Of a stretch of 64,000 nt of DNA, positions 21,690 to 34,215 are shown one piece after another. The stretch is from NCBI GenBank assembly GCA_964036295.1, contig OZ038462.1, forward strand, positions 9,186,267 to 9,250,266. Reading direction: 5' to 3'. The translations under genes were made by a program, and so were the position numbers. The DNA comes from Plumapathes pennacea. Taxonomy: Eukaryota > Cnidaria > Anthozoa > Antipatharia > Myriopathidae. Below the pieces are notes generated by a model. That model was not told where the DNA came from. It did not search any database and saw nothing but the letters and a program-made list of their open reading frames with translations. Numbering within the stretch: position 1 is the first letter of the stretch; every line of letters begins with the position of its first letter.

Positions 21690-22810
21690 CGCGGGGGCCT
21701 GGGGCCCAAGCGAGCTTAAAAACGCAAATTTTTATTTTTTATTTTTTCCTTTTTGTGGGTCGAGAATCAGCACACGGTGATTGGTTCATATTATCACGTG
21801 CTGGGCGATGACGTAATTGACTTCGCTAAACAACTTGAGATGTGGCCAGTGAATTGCTCGTTACTTGTGTGTAAAAGTTAACTGCATCCCATCCAAACTC
21901 AACACCATTTGGCTCTGTGGAATATGCACGGATAAACTGGATTTTCGGGAACGATTTTGGCTCGCGTTCACCGCGGAAGCTTTGAGAATAGCCGTAAACA
22001 AATATTTTGATGGATACCGCTGTCGCCGATAAATATTTAGTCCCGACGAAGCTTTCTGTGGCGACACGAAATACTTTTGGGAAGATAACAGGGCGAAAAC
22101 AGAAACCAAAGCTACGGTGAGCTTTAGCCGTAAAACAATGACGCTTTATGCTTTACTCTGTACATGACATCTGTTGCCTCATAAAATTCTTCTGCGTATC
22201 GTACATTGCCTGTTGAAGTGTTTCTTTCATTCGATCATGTAGCCTTTGTTTCGCAATGTTCATTAAATACCAGAAATGAAAAATACACCGAAATAATTCT
22301 GAGGATTGAGTTTGCAGTCACAAATGGACTGAACACACTGTGAACAAAAGCGCAATAATATTGTAAACATCTCTCGTGTGACATTCCTCGCTTTCAATTT
22401 TATATTTGTTACAGAGCACGAATACTCGAAAGCCTGATAGAAAAAACGTATTGAGTTAATAAAAGAAAACATAAGTAGTGAAGCGAAGGCTGGATTAATC
22501 GTGGCCTCTGATTAGAAATATGAGTCAAGGTCAAACTGTCATAATCGATTGTGCATAAAAAGATATGTCACGCATTCTCAAGATGCAGGGTCGCTCAACC
22601 TTTAAGAAGCAAGTGTATGAGTGTTGTAATAATAATTTTTAGTTTAATCAAGGTGTCAAAAGCCAAGTTCTCTATACTGTGTGATATTTTTATGGTGAGA
22701 AATTGGAAGTCTCTCTTGGGAGTTCCGCTCTTGTCCCCTACTTTCCATTTTATATTCTGGTCTCGACCCAACTCACGCCGCGAGCTCACTGGCAAGGCCA
22801 GTCTAGTTCA
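21690..22810 (-). repeat. Interspersed repeat family R1, inverted copy
   Basis: Reverse-complement match to 32465-33430. It has the same terminus (GAGCTCACTGGCAAGGCCAG at 22780-22799) and the same internal stretch coding QAFEYSCSVTNIKLKARNVT on the minus strand. Copy 2 of the large duplication lacks the bulk of it near 52100, so it probably inserted in copy 1 or was lost from copy 2. Confidence 0.6.
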
Positions 22811-23869
22811 TTTGAAAACATTCTTTTTCTTAGTTTTTTTGTTTGTTTGTTTGTTTTTGTTTTTGTTTTTTTGCTTTCCGTCTGACTAAAACGATATCTC
22901 GGAAAACGTTCCCAAAGGGCAGACTGTCGAAAGCATGCGTTTTGAAATGAAAAACGAAGAAGCGTGGTTTTAAAAATGGAGGTATTTTAAAGCGCATTGT
23001 TGTCGACGTAGGCTAACCTCCACAATAAGAACTATGTTTGCACTCAATAAAGGAAATGATAAGAGCACTGGGAGGTCTGTATGTAGTAGACGACTGTGTA
23101 CGAAACTATATTTAAGTCAGTCATCCAAGTATCGTAGTTATTATATTGTATTATAGAATTTTATATAAATAATAATTATTCTTTTATTAATATCCAGATT
23201 ATGTAATTAACATTTGTTCTTATATAAGCGACAAAAAGGCAATCTTGTGTACTAACTTTGCTCAAATGATGAACCTGTTGTAGGTGATGAAAGCTTTGTT
23301 TGCCTGAGCAGAGAGCGACTGTAAACTATTTTTGTAATCGCCATTAAATGGAGTTTGATATTTGTTGATTGTGCTCGTCTCAGTGAGTCGGCTGGAGGAG
23401 TGGGACGAGTCTTCCCAGCTGACACACGCACAGTTAACACTGCTGGCACATGCCGTAGTTATTAGGACATTTACAGGGTGAGTGATTTGCAAATGGTGGA
23501 ACTACTGTTAGAAACGTACACAGGCAGGTTAAATGTGGTTCTTAGGTTAAATCCTTAATACCGTAAATCATCGAATATACCACCCCTCCCCTTCCGAAAA
23601 ATTCCCCACTCGGATAAAAGCCCTCCTATCTCCCTTCCGTAACCATTACATTTTTCCAGCTAGTCCGCTTTAATCCACCCTCTTTTTCATGTTCTCACTT
23701 TCTCTTTCCATGGTTCATGTTATTGAAAGTGATTACTGTGCTAATGAAATTTCATTTGATGCTAAAGAATGTCATTTCCGTGTAAATGGTTGCCAGTTAA
23801 TGCAGTTGATTGTTACTGCTTATGCAAAAATCGTTACTGAAATTGCTTTTGGCGCAAATAAATGTCGTT

Positions 23870-24360
23870 TTAAAGTAATTGGAAGTATTTTCGCGTTATT
23901 GGTCTAACTATTCGCGCAAATGAATGAATATTTTCTGCTAATGAACAGCAAAAGGTGTAATTACTGATTAGGAAAACTGAACAATTAAGATATGAGATTC
24001 TTCTCTTAAATTCATGAAGTGTAGTACAAGTTCTAAATTCGTTAGACAGGGAGTTCCAGAGTTTTGCAGCCAAGTATCTTAATGAATGTAGTCCATATGT
24101 GGTAGTTTTTGGTTTAGGGAGAGACAACATGCAGTGTCCACGCAAGCTATAGCTAACAGAACGGAGAGTAAACATATCTTTCATATACTTCGGATAGTTA
24201 GTTATATAGAATCAGCATAGTATGAAGACGTCTATTATAAAGAGAAGTTACATTTACAATGTCTAGTAACTGTTCATAGGAAGAGCTATAATCCTTAAGA
24301 ATGAAACGTAGAAAGGTTTGTTCAAGCTCTAATTTATCAGTGTTACGGCAATCTCGTACC
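23870..24360 (-). pseudogene. LINE C-terminal relic
   Basis: Minus strand reads DKLELEQTFLRFILKDYSSS, YEQLLDIVNVTSLYNRRLHT, a stop and frame change, then MFTLRSVSYSLRGHCML, LPKPKTTTYGLHSLRYLAAK and LWNSLSNEFRTCTTLHEFKR. This is the typical tail of cnidarian non-LTR retrotransposon ORF2. It has the same orientation as the RT relic at 25020-25872 and may be the same element, interrupted at about 24360-25000. Confidence 0.75.
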
Positions 24361-24419
24361 CAGACTCTTCCGCTGTCTTACAGCGCATGCTCAACGAAAA
24401 CGAAAGACTCTGGAACAGA

Positions 24420-24547
24420 CCTGGGCCCAGTTGCATAAAATATTAACGCTCGGGACTAGGCGTTTATAACAATGGAAATTAATATATTTCTATTGTTATT
24501 TACGCCTGGTTACGGGCGTTAATCTTTTACTGCAACTGGACCCAGAT
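24420..24547. mobile_element. Small foldback MITE
   Basis: CTGGGCCCAGTTGCATAAAA with TTAACGCTCGG at the left is inverted at the right as CGGGCGTTAATCTTTTACTG followed by CAACTGGACCCAG. Length about 128 bp, no ORF. It sits between the two LINE pieces. Confidence 0.6.
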
Positions 24548-25019
24548 TTTCAGTCCGTAAATAGCGGACTTCCGGTTAAACTGCGCATGCCCACGGCCAA
24601 AATTCATTTTGGTTTTACGCAACTGTTATTGTTGTGAAAAGGGCTTGAAATTGAATAAAGAGACCCCTACATTATTGAAGAAAAACGGCATCAAGTTTTA
24701 GAAGTCAGATCGTAGAAGTAGGAATTGTTTCCGTTGCGCTGCGGCGACGCGACGGATTATTGATCGATTGATGGATATACTGATTTTATCGATTCTGCAT
24801 GCAGATATACATACAGCCTGGTCATGGTTACATGTTCAATTTGTACCCGCGAAGAATGTTACACACAATTTGCACACATGGCATAAATACAAAGCACAGA
24901 AAACAACCGAAGTACCACAACAACCGGGACCATAACATAATTAACCGACCCGACAGCATGGCACATGTAGAAATATCTAAAAGCTTCGTCGCTCTCAGCT
25001 GGTTCTGTAGCTGACATAA

Positions 25020-25872
25020 ATGTGATTCAAAGTTACCTGAAGACATCATGTACCGACAGGAAGGCATTTGAATCGTATAATTGTTGATCGTCCGCATACG
25101 CGTTGAGTTTGAGTCCTTTTAACATGGTAAAACAGATCATTTATAAATATATTTAAAAACGTTGGTCCTGAGACGCTTCCTTGAGGGACTCCTCGCTTGA
25201 TTGTATCCCACCTTGAGAAGGTATCTCCGATCTTGACCCTCTGCTTCCTGCCGTGAGTACTCTCTGAGTAAGACGCAGCTGTTATTGCCGACTCCGTACG
25301 CTTTTAGTTTAGCCAGCAGTAGTGAGTGAGGGATACCACCAAACACTTTTGACAGGTCTACGGATACGATCGCCACTAACTCCCCTTTACCCCGCATTAA
25401 CCTCTAGTCCTCTGTTAGCCGCATTAACGACGTTTCGCAGCTGAAATGCCTTCTGTAGGCAGATATAAAGTCTGAAAGGATTTCAACAAAAAAATCATTC
25501 AGCTGAGCCGCCAGCAGCCTCTCAAAAATGTTGTTGAGAGCGGGGAGTACTGTTATTGGCCTGTAGTTAATCTTGTCTAGTTAGTCCTCGTTCCATTTGT
25601 GTAGGGGAGTAACTTGGCCCATTTTCCAGCGCGCTGGATAATAGCATTGATCGATAGAGCTATTAATTATTTTGGCTAGGGGCTCTGCTGTTAATTACAG
25701 TTGCTGACTCTTAGAGGTGGGATCATGTTGAATTTGCACTCTGTTTGTGTGATGAAAACTGAATGCGCTTGACGTGGCGCGTGTCCTATTGTTCTCGTGA
25801 ATGGCCTCGATGCTTGGATGATTAACAAAGTTTTCACCATGGTCAATCTCATTTATGTCAGCAATACAGTCC
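25020..25872 (-). pseudogene. LINE reverse-transcriptase relic, copy 2
   Basis: Reading from 25872 on the minus strand: the pre-RT region, NYRPITVLPALNNIFERLLA, AQLNDFFVEILSDFISAYRR, VAIVSVDLSKVFGGIPHSLL, LAKLKAYGVGNNSCVLLREY and NAYADDQQLYDSN. This covers RT motifs up to the YADD catalytic box near 25085. Stops and frame changes make it non-functional. It joins a Helitron 3' end at about 25873, exactly as in copy 1. Confidence 0.8.
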
Positions 25873-26260
25873 AGAGTAAAAACAAATTGCACAGGAAGCC
25901 TATTTAATTGTACTGCCTCCAATGAATTCAAAATTGGAAAATCAGTGTCCTTTTTTCCCGTTCTACGACGGCCGACCAACTTCAAAATTTGAGTATTAAA
26001 TTTTGAGAACATGCTTGGCAGACTGTATGAATAAATTTGACGTGCCGACCGTGGGAAATACGTACTTCGTCACGCAATCGACTCTTTTTTCAACGCAAAA
26101 GTATAACACACACCATTCTTTTTCTCCTGCGTGTAGCACTTGACTTCGAAGAAAAGATTGCGTCAACATTTCGGTAAAACAAAGGCTACTCTTGTTGGGA
26201 GTACGTAAAAGTCCCATCAATGGCAAAGCGATGGGGTATCTGCGATTATTGTATTTCTAG
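25873..26260 (+). mobile_element. Helitron 3' end fused to LINE relic, copy 2
   Basis: Same composition as 381-769, ending in CTAG followed by T at 26257-26261. Confidence 0.65.
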
Positions 26261-26729
26261 TTATTTTGAGCAATAGTGCTCGGAGTAAGCCGTCAGTTTA
26301 CGATTTGGTGGCCGCCATATTTGGAGTGTTCCAGATGCTCGGTGTCAAGGTTGTAAACGGACACACAAAGAGCCATTGATATATCCATCCCGTTCCATCC
26401 AAAATTTAATATTATTTAAAAAAATATTTTAAAAATAATTTAATATTATTTAATAAATTTAATCCAAAATTTAAGCTCCCCTCCCCTCCCCCGGGAAGCG
26501 AATTCCCACGCAAGGATGGTTACCCCCTCCCGCAATCTGATTATATTAGAGACCTTAAGCAACAGGACGGGACAGCACGACGGCGACGGCAGATCCGCGA
26601 GAGGATTGGGCAGAGAACGCGGTCGTGTCATGCATGTTCCAAGTACTTAAACAATAGCACGACGACTGATGAGAACATCGGATAAGCTGATTAGTTTTAT
26701 TGTACCATTGTAGAATACTAGCGATGGCC
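26261..26729. other. Repeat-derived spacer, no gene seen
   Basis: Counterpart of 770-1173 with an added AT-rich stretch of about 60 bp (about 26403-26465) that duplicates the flanking word AAAATTTAA. Confidence 0.4.
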
Positions 26730-27094
26730 AAACTACAGAATATCCCGCACTAGAAGGGCTATCTGCGTATCCGGATACGCGGATACGCGGTGAAGTCAGA
26801 CCACCCCTCCCCCTAACTTTTTGAAGTACTATATGAAGTGGATACGCGGATACGTAGTGAAGGTAGACCACCCCTCCCCCTTAGTTTTTGAAGTACCAAA
26901 AACTTAGGGGGAGGGATGGTCTAATTCCACTGCGTATCCGCGTATCCACTTCCACATATACTTCGAAAACGTAGGGGGAGGGGTGGTCTAACTGCAATGT
27001 ATTCCTCTGAAGAGGGTGGTCTAGCTTGACTGCGTATCCGCGTATCCACCGTTTTCTAGGGGTGCTCCAAAAAATGCGGGGTATTCTGTAGTTT
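26730..27094. mobile_element. Foldback MITE with GGATACGCGGATACGC motifs, copy b
   Basis: Near-identical to 1174-1538, at the same place in the duplicated block. Confidence 0.8.
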
Positions 27095-27596
27095 AAATCG
27101 ATATACTCCGTAATAAAAAAATACTGAAGTACCTTTCATTCGGCTCGAGAAGATGTTGAGTGTTCCTCGTTTAGGTTTCAGCTCGTAAACACAATCTTTC
27201 TGGCCTAAAATAAACGAAAAAATACGACGTTGTCACCACGACGTGAGATCACTTGTTTTGCCGTCGGTGACGGCGCAGGAAGGGGGAGCTATCATGTTCG
27301 GGCATGCGCAATGCATTGTCTGAGCGGGAATTTTACTTCCGGAGACGTCGCCGTCCTCTCTCCCGTCCTGTTGCTTAAGGTCTCTAATATGTCAGCGGTC
27401 GCCCCATTGTATTAATAACTAACCAACCTTCAAGCAGCGGTAATTTTCGCGCTGTTATGGTTTCTTTCTATTTGCCGTTTTCTGTGTTCGTGTTAGGTAG
27501 CATCGTTCCAAAATGTAAATAAAAAAGGATAATCTGTGAATAACTCGTTACCAGCGAAACCCCTTGTCACCCTTGACAACAAAAGAGACTTAAAGT

Positions 27597-27785
27597 GGTG
27601 TTACACTGGTCAGTTTGCAACGATGCGATGTTGCGCTAAAAATCGTTGAGGTGTAACACCCCATTGTGAACGATTTTTTGCGATGTTAGCAGTGCTGCAA
27701 CGCGTTGCAAGTTTTTGAAAGCGATTAAAAAACTTGCAACGCCGCTGCGTGGATTTGGAGCAAATTGGCGTTGCAAATCGCTTCA
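27597..27785. mobile_element. hAT-like MITE relic, uninterrupted copy
   Basis: Starts GGTGTTACACTGG. It lacks the foldback that splits the copy at 2042-3240 and gives the empty site for it near 27655. Reverse-oriented relative to 41144-41371. Confidence 0.65.
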
Positions 27786-27989
27786 GGCAAAGTACTAAAC
27801 ATTCAAGTGAACCTGTTCCCGGCGATAATTCAGTTGTTGCGACTACTCGAGCCTTGTTAAAAATGAAATCAAGTTTCTACAGCAAAACCCGCATGTCCGC
27901 ATCGAAAGAGATTTACAGCTACTGCTTTTTAGATGGGACTACGTTGAACTGTTCATATGGGACGGTTTACCTAGCTAGCCGTTAAAGGC

Positions 27990-29290
27990 TCTGCCCCTCA
28001 AAACCTCTTCTCGGGGGGAGGGGGAGGGGGTGAAAACCTTCATAGTTTTGAGTCGGAGTGTTCTCAAAACCCTTGCCCTACTTCAAACTAAAACTGTACG
28101 ATTTTTCAACCCTATTTAAAAAAATATACATGAGATTATTTGACCCTTTTTCAGACTCTATATACCAAAACATTTTACCCTATTTCTGCAACCAAATACC
28201 AAAATATGCAAAATCTACCATTTTAGACCAAAAAGACAAAATTGATCCCCTTTTGCAGCCTCAAAAATGTTAAAAAACGATACTGCCTTTGAGGCGGCGC
28301 ATGCAGTATTGACGGGACCCTCCCCTCCCCCCTCCGAGATATTTTTCTTTGATTCACGTTGATTTTAGTCACAATTACTAAATTTACACGAAGCGTTAAT
28401 TTTCTATAAAAGAGTATCGTATATAAATTGCACGTTTAAAATAAAACGCTTTAGGAACTTAGATATTTTATACTTTACGTCTTTCTTCGTACACGCTATT
28501 TCACTCCGATGTGACGTTTATTTATCACTGCACTTCCGTCATATTACTGTTGAGGGGCGACCGCTGACATAATATAATCAGACTGCGGGAGGGGGTAACC
28601 ATCCTTACGTGGGAATTCGCTTCCCCCCTCCCCCCGGGTCTTATTCTTGCTGAGTTTAACCTGACCAGTGACGCACAGCTTTCTCTTCTCTTGGCACACT
28701 TTTGTCCAGAGTCGCCAACTGATTAATAAAAATGTGGTCTGGCAGTGCAGCTTGAGGGAAAGAGATCTACCGTGAGACCTGAAGAGAGGTCGTGAGATCT
28801 GATGTAGCATAAATACAAAACCAAGTGTGCGCTGCTTACACTAAGAACTACTAACGTCTGGTGGAAGGGGAAGGGATGTTTAAGGTTTCATTCATTCATT
28901 TTTTATTTTGCACTATTTTTCTTTTTTTCTTTTACAGATAGGTAGGAACATGTTAGAAAAAAAGCCAGAAAATAGACATTATTGTTAGATATGTTTAGGT
29001 GAATGTGCGTAGTTGTCAAAGTAGCCATGCAGCTTTCGAGTTGACCACTACCATAAGTATCTAAAATTGTTAAGGGAAATATGGTACATATGGCAGGAAT
29101 AGCAAAAAAAAAAAAAAAAAGTCACAGAAACTAGATATAAGAATAGGAAAAAATACTCATAGAAAGGCACTAACAATATAGATAGGAACTAATTTCTATT
29201 TATTCTAGAGACTGTATACAGGAACGAAGTGCATTGATATACTAGGTAATATATAATATAATGATTCAATACATATACTCATTTTAGTAT
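27990..29290. other. Repeat-derived spacer, no gene seen
   Basis: Counterpart of 5433-6925. Includes G-rich and C-rich tracts, a poly(A) at 29105-29121 and a single AT-rich unit that is doubled in copy 1. No coding region is supported. Confidence 0.4.
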
Positions 29291-30181
29291 TACTGGCTGT
29301 CAAGAAGGAACAACTTATAATCTTTTTTGAAGGTTATTTTAGATGAGGTTTCGATTTTTAGAGGGATTCTTGGACCAAGTATACTTTAGATTCCAAAAAT
29401 TGACCGTCAATCGACGGTCGGTCGACGGTCGATCGACTGTCGGTCGACGGCCAATCGACCGTCAGTCGGTAGTCGACCGACTGTCTACTGACTTTTGACC
29501 GACTGCCGGTAGAAGGTCGGCCGACGGTCTATAGAAAGTCAGTAGAAAGTCGGTCAGAAGTCAATTGACGGTCGGTCGACTGTCACTGACGGTCGACCGA
29601 CAGTCTGTCGACAGTTGACTACCGATTTCTCAGACGACGGGTCGACCGTCGGTCGACAGTCGCCCAATCGTCGACCGACACAGTCGACCGACGATTCTAA
29701 AACAATGGCGATTTGACTATTCTTAGTGTTTGTGGGCGATGGAGTGCTATGCAAGACACAGGAAGATTCTGTAGGCTCGGAGACAACAATTGGAATTGCG
29801 AATAAATGCTTTAGTCTCAACATTTTATTGAGTGTGACAGTTGTTTTACGCGGGGTATTGTTCTGCAATGTCTTGTAAAATACTTCTAAAACAACTTTTA
29901 GCATTGCGCTCTCCGTACTGTGATTATGGTTGTGCGTTATAGAGGGCAGGGTGTGATGCGGCTGTGAACGGTGTACCCACACAGTATTTCACCAATTCTC
30001 CAATTCTATGCCATCTTTTGGCGGTCCCGATGAGGATTCTTCTATTGTTATAACCCCTTTTAAGTAGCCACTAAATATTTAATACACGCCTTATGCTGAC
30101 TTCTGTGGAAATCCCTATTAAACGGCAAATCCTCGGTGGAAATGGCGAGTGAACAAATTAAAAGGGTTCGACAGTAGCTAA

Positions 30182-31682
30182 TCCCCGAACGAAGTGAGGG
30201 AAATACTCACGACACTAATGCAGCAATATTATACCGCCTACTTGGGGACTCCAAGCCTGTCGCCATCTCGAAATTTAACGTTGTCTGTCAGTCAGTTTGT
30301 CAGTCAGTCTGTCGTACGACTTTAGGCGCGGTTACCCCGCTAACCAATAACAAAGGCTGGATCGATCACGTGTGCCCTGTTGTTTTACTCGGAATAACTT
30401 AGAGATGAGATGAGATTTGAACGAAGCATTTAGATTTGAACGAAGCAACAATATATTGTAGCTGCGTTCACGAAAATGGAAAACTTAACTGAAAAACTTG
30501 AAACACATCAGTCTCGCGAAGCTCGTCTTCAAATGAGAAGGGAACAGGCACGAGCAAGGCGAAATCGTGAAACGAGCGAACAACAGCGCATGAATGCCGA
30601 TCGAAAGCGACATGAACAGAAACGGGTAATGCAGACAACTCCGCAAAGAGAACAGCGCTTGAACGCAAATCGGAAACTTCAGGAGAAAAAGCGGGCCGAA
30701 GAGAAGACTCCGCAAATTAAGACAACAGCGCATGAATGCCGACCAAAAGCGACATGAACAGAAGCGGGAAACACAGACAACTCCGCAAAGGGAACAGTGC
30801 TTGAAAGCAAATCGGGAGCTTCAGACGCCGTTTTGTGTTAAACTCAGATACTTATTTAGAAAGGACAAGCAACAAAGGTTAGTCAGTGGAAATCGAACAA
30901 TCACCGTGACAAATATATATTTTGTAACTCGATCACTTCAAGAATGTATTAAAATCTGTATGCTGATCATTTTCCCTCGAAGTATTGTTTTACTACGCTT
31001 CTGTCGCCAGTTTCGGCTACCGTATTTGCTCAGAGCAATCGGAACTTGGAGTCTTGAATAATTTAGTCAGATGTCTTATTTTTCTGTAATCTGACACGCG
31101 GTGATTGCAGCGAAAATCGTTCACAAGCCCTTAGAAGTATTACTGGGTCTGAAGCCCGTGTATAATTTGAAGTAAACTGTTCAAGTTTTGCTTTGATTCT
31201 GGGAGAAATTTTGCTGTTTTGAGTGGTTTCAAATACAAAACAATTCGAGCCTATTAAATATGCATGCCTGAGTCTGGTGCATGCAGTAGTAAAAACAAAT
31301 CGCACAGGAAGCCTATTTAATTGTACTGCCTATGAATTCGAAATTAGAAAATCAGTGTTCCTTTTTCCCGTACTACGACGGCCGACCAACTTCAAACTTT
31401 GAGTATTAAATTTCGAGAACGTGCTTGGCAGACTGTATGAATTAATTTGACGTGCCGACCGTGGGAAATACGTACTTCGTCACGCAATCGATTCTTTTTT
31501 CAACGCAAAAGTATAACACACACCATTCTTTTTCTCCTTCCTTTGCGTGTAGCACTTGAGTTCGAAGAAAAGATTGAGTCAACATTTCGGTAAAATAAAG
31601 GCTACTCTTATTGGGAGTTACCAAAAGTAAAAGTCCCATCAATGGCAGAGTGAGGGGGTATATGCGATTATCGTATTTCTAG
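30182..31682 (+). mobile_element. Helitron-like element, 1501 bp, + strand
   Basis: Starts A/TCCCCGAACGAAGTGAGGG and ends GATTATCGTATTTCTAG/T, matching the Helitron rules (5' TC, 3' CTRR, insertion between A and T). A second copy in the opposite orientation at 48576-50093 has the same two ends. No strong 3' hairpin was seen. It carries an N-terminal ORF (30476 on) but no Rep or helicase domain, so it is non-autonomous. A second terminus follows at 31706-31736. Confidence 0.75.
30476..30950 (+). pseudogene. Basic repeat ORF, N-terminal Helitron protein fragment, frameshifted
   Basis: Starts MENLTEKLETHQSREARLQM and continues with RREQARARRNRETSEQQRM and repeats of the type TPQREQRLNANRKLQEKKR. 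Such arginine/glutamate-rich repeats occur at the N terminus of cnidarian Helitron helicases. A frame change near 30725 breaks the ORF; the copy at 49280-49786 stays open. Coding similarity seems to end at CAACAAAG/GTTAGT, a possible splice donor, so the rest of the gene is absent. Confidence 0.55.
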
Positions 31683-31699
31683 TATATGCCAGTGCAGGA

Positions 31700-31736
31700 C
31701 GGAGTGAGGGGGTATCTGCGATTATCGTATTTCTAG
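31700..31736 (+). repeat. Second Helitron 3' terminus, 54 bp after the first
   Basis: GAGTGAGGGGGTATCTGCGA followed by TTATCGTATTTCTAG/T repeats the last 35 bases of the element ending at 31682. Confidence 0.7.
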
Positions 31737-31809
31737 TAAATTCATAATATGCGTACATTTTTAAAGAAAGCAGAGTAGTAGATCTAAAAGGCAAACAATT
31801 TGCGCATAA

Positions 31810-31995
31810 ACAATGATCGGCCGATTGTCGGCCGACTGTCGACCAAACATCGACCGACACTGCGTCGATAGAGAGTCGGTCGATAGTCGGTTGACTGTCA
31901 TTACAGATTTAAGACCTACAGTCAGTCGACTGTCGGTCGACCATCGACTTACTGTTGAACGACTCTTCACCAACTATCGGTCGACTGTCGTGATA
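31810..31995. repeat. TCGAC-rich fragment
   Basis: A series of GTCGGTCGA / TCGACCGAC words like the interior of 7015-7452, but without the GGACCAAGTATACTTTAG ends. Probably a displaced piece of the same or a related element. Confidence 0.6.
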
Positions 31996-32464
31996 CGAGG
32001 GAAAACTACTCGCTGTGGCTGCTCGGAGAGGTACCAGAGGATCAGGAACGGAGGCCTTCTTCCTTTCCCAACACCGCTTTATTGACTCCAACTAGAGTTA
32101 CAAATTACTAACTCTAGGGCTAACTGTAAAAACCTAATGACAAGGGTGTGCTTCGCCTTAAGTAGTGATGCTTATGTTAATGACAGTTTTGGCCGTTAGT
32201 CACTACTACGAGCCAATGATAGAGTAGCTTACGTCAGAACTTAACTACGAAGCAGCAGATGTTCAATAACATACGCCCTAAGGAAAAACCTTAACTTTAG
32301 CTATTTAAGCTAGTTACGCGTAAACGGAATAAGCTACTGTCTATAACGCGAGTTATACTAAAAATGTCCATAACTTCTAGAGGATTTGATGTATTGATGC
32401 CAAACTTGAAATAGTTGTTGTTTGTGACCTTGTGTATGTATTTGAACCAAATTTGCCTAATTAA

Positions 32465-34215
32465 CTAGACTGGCCTTGCCAGTGAGCTCGCGGCGTGAGT
32501 TGGGTCGAGACCAGAATATAAAATGGAAAGTAGGGGACAAGAACGGAACTCCCAAGAGAGACTTCCAATTTCTCACCATAAAAATATCACACAGTATAGA
32601 GAACTTGGCTTTTGACACCTTGCTCTTTTGACACCTTGATTAAACTAAAAATTATTATTACAACACTCATACACTTGCTTCTTAAAGGTTGAGCGACCCT
32701 GCATCTTGAGAATGCGTGACATATATTTTTATGCACAATCGATTTTGACAGTTTGACCTTGACTCATATTTCTAATCAGAGGCCACGATTAATCCAGCCT
32801 TCGCTTCACTACTTATGTGTTTTCTTTTCTTAACTCAATACGTTTCTTCTATCAGGCTTTCGAGTATTCGTGCTCTGTAACAAATATAAAATTGAAAGCG
32901 AGGAATGTCACACGAGAGATGTTTACAATATTATTGCGCTTTTGTTCACAGTGTGTTCAGTCCATTTGTGACTGCAAACTCAATCCTCAGAATTATTTCG
33001 GTGTATTTTTCATTTCTGGTATTTAATGAACATTGCGAAACAAAGACTACATGATCGACTGAAAGAAACACTTCAACAGGCAATGTACGATACGCAGAAG
33101 AATTTTATGAGGCAACAGATGTCATGTACAGAGTAAAGCATAAAGCGTCATTGTTTTACGGCTAAAGCTCACCGTAGCTTTGGTTTCTGTTTTCGCCCTG
33201 TTATCTTCCCAAAAGTATTTCGTGTCGCCACAGAAAGTTTCGTCGGGACTAAATACTTATCGGCGATAGAGATATTTGCAATACCCCAGAAGTACCATCA
33301 AACATTTGTTTACGGCTATTCTCAAAGCTTGTGCGGTGAACGCCAGCCAAAATCTTTTCCTAAAATCCAGTTTATCCGTGCCTATTCCACAGAGCCAAAT
33401 GGCGTTGAATTTGAATGGGATGCAGTTTACTTTTTCGCTTCACTACTTATATGTTTTCTTTTATTAACTCAATACGTTTCTTTCTATCAGGCTTTCGAGT
33501 ATTCGTGCTCTGTAACAAATATAAAATTGACAGCGAGGAATGTCACACGAGAGATGTTTACAATATTATTGCGCTTTTGTTCACAGTGTGTTCAGTCCAT
33601 TTGTGACTGCAAACTCAATCCTCAGAATTATTTCGGTGTATTTTTCATTTCTGGTATTCACTGACCATTGCGAAACAAAGGCTACATGATCGAATGAAAG
33701 AAACACTTCAACAGGCAATGTACGATACGCAGAAGAATTTTATGAGGCAACAGATGTCATGTACAGAGTAAAGCATAAAGCGTCATTGTTTTACGGCTAA
33801 AGCTCACCGTAGCTTTGGTTTCTGCTTTCGCCCTGTTATCTTCCCAAAAGTATTTCGTGTCGCCACAGAAAGTTTCGTCGGGACTAAATATTTATCGGCG
33901 ACAGCGGTACCATCAAATATTTGTTTACGGCTATAACAGCGGTCCATAACAGAATCCACAGAGCCAACTAAGGCAAGTAACGCACAATTCCATCGCCCAC
34001 ATATCTCCTTCAAAATGGCGAAACTGCTCGCCCGGCAAGTCATGTGATGACAAAACGTCATCATAAATCACGTGAAAATATGAACCAATCACCGTGTGCT
34101 GATTCGTAACCCAGAAAAAAAATAAAAATAAAAATAATAAAAATAAAAATATGACGATGATGAAGACACGCTTTCCAATCCTAAGCTCGTCGGCTTCGCC
34201 ACGAGCAAAAAACAG
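32465..34215 (+). repeat. Two tandem copies of interspersed repeat R1
   Basis: The first copy starts CTAGACTGGCCTTGCCAGTG. At about 33431 the unit restarts in its middle (TTCGCTTCACTACTTATATG) and runs to CACGAGCAA near 34207. The conserved stretch AACAGGCAATGTACGATACG appears in both. The second copy contains A-rich AAATAAAAATAAAAATAATA near 34120. Confidence 0.6.

Larger units (their letters stand above)
1..23535 (+). repeat. Large direct duplication, copy 1
   Basis: This block is repeated in the same orientation at about 25493-53085. Base 1 aligns with 25493, so copy 1 may begin left of the window. Similarity runs from the LINE/Helitron relic through the whole NLR gene and ends near 23535, just past a shared stretch around GGTGGAACTACTGTTAGAAA. 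Divergence is a few percent by eye. Copy-specific insertions are at 2105-3084, 3419-5432 and 15996-16777. Seen directly; real tandem duplication versus haplotype misassembly cannot be settled from the sequence alone. Confidence 0.9.

Noticed and set aside
23262..23492. Minus-strand ORFs conserved near the end of both block copies (also 52779-53043)
   Set aside because: Frames are disrupted by indels between copies and no family is recognisable.
30468..30733. Minus-strand ORFs opposite the basic-repeat ORF
   Set aside because: They are shadows of the R/E-rich repeat on the + strand (similarly 49472-49794).
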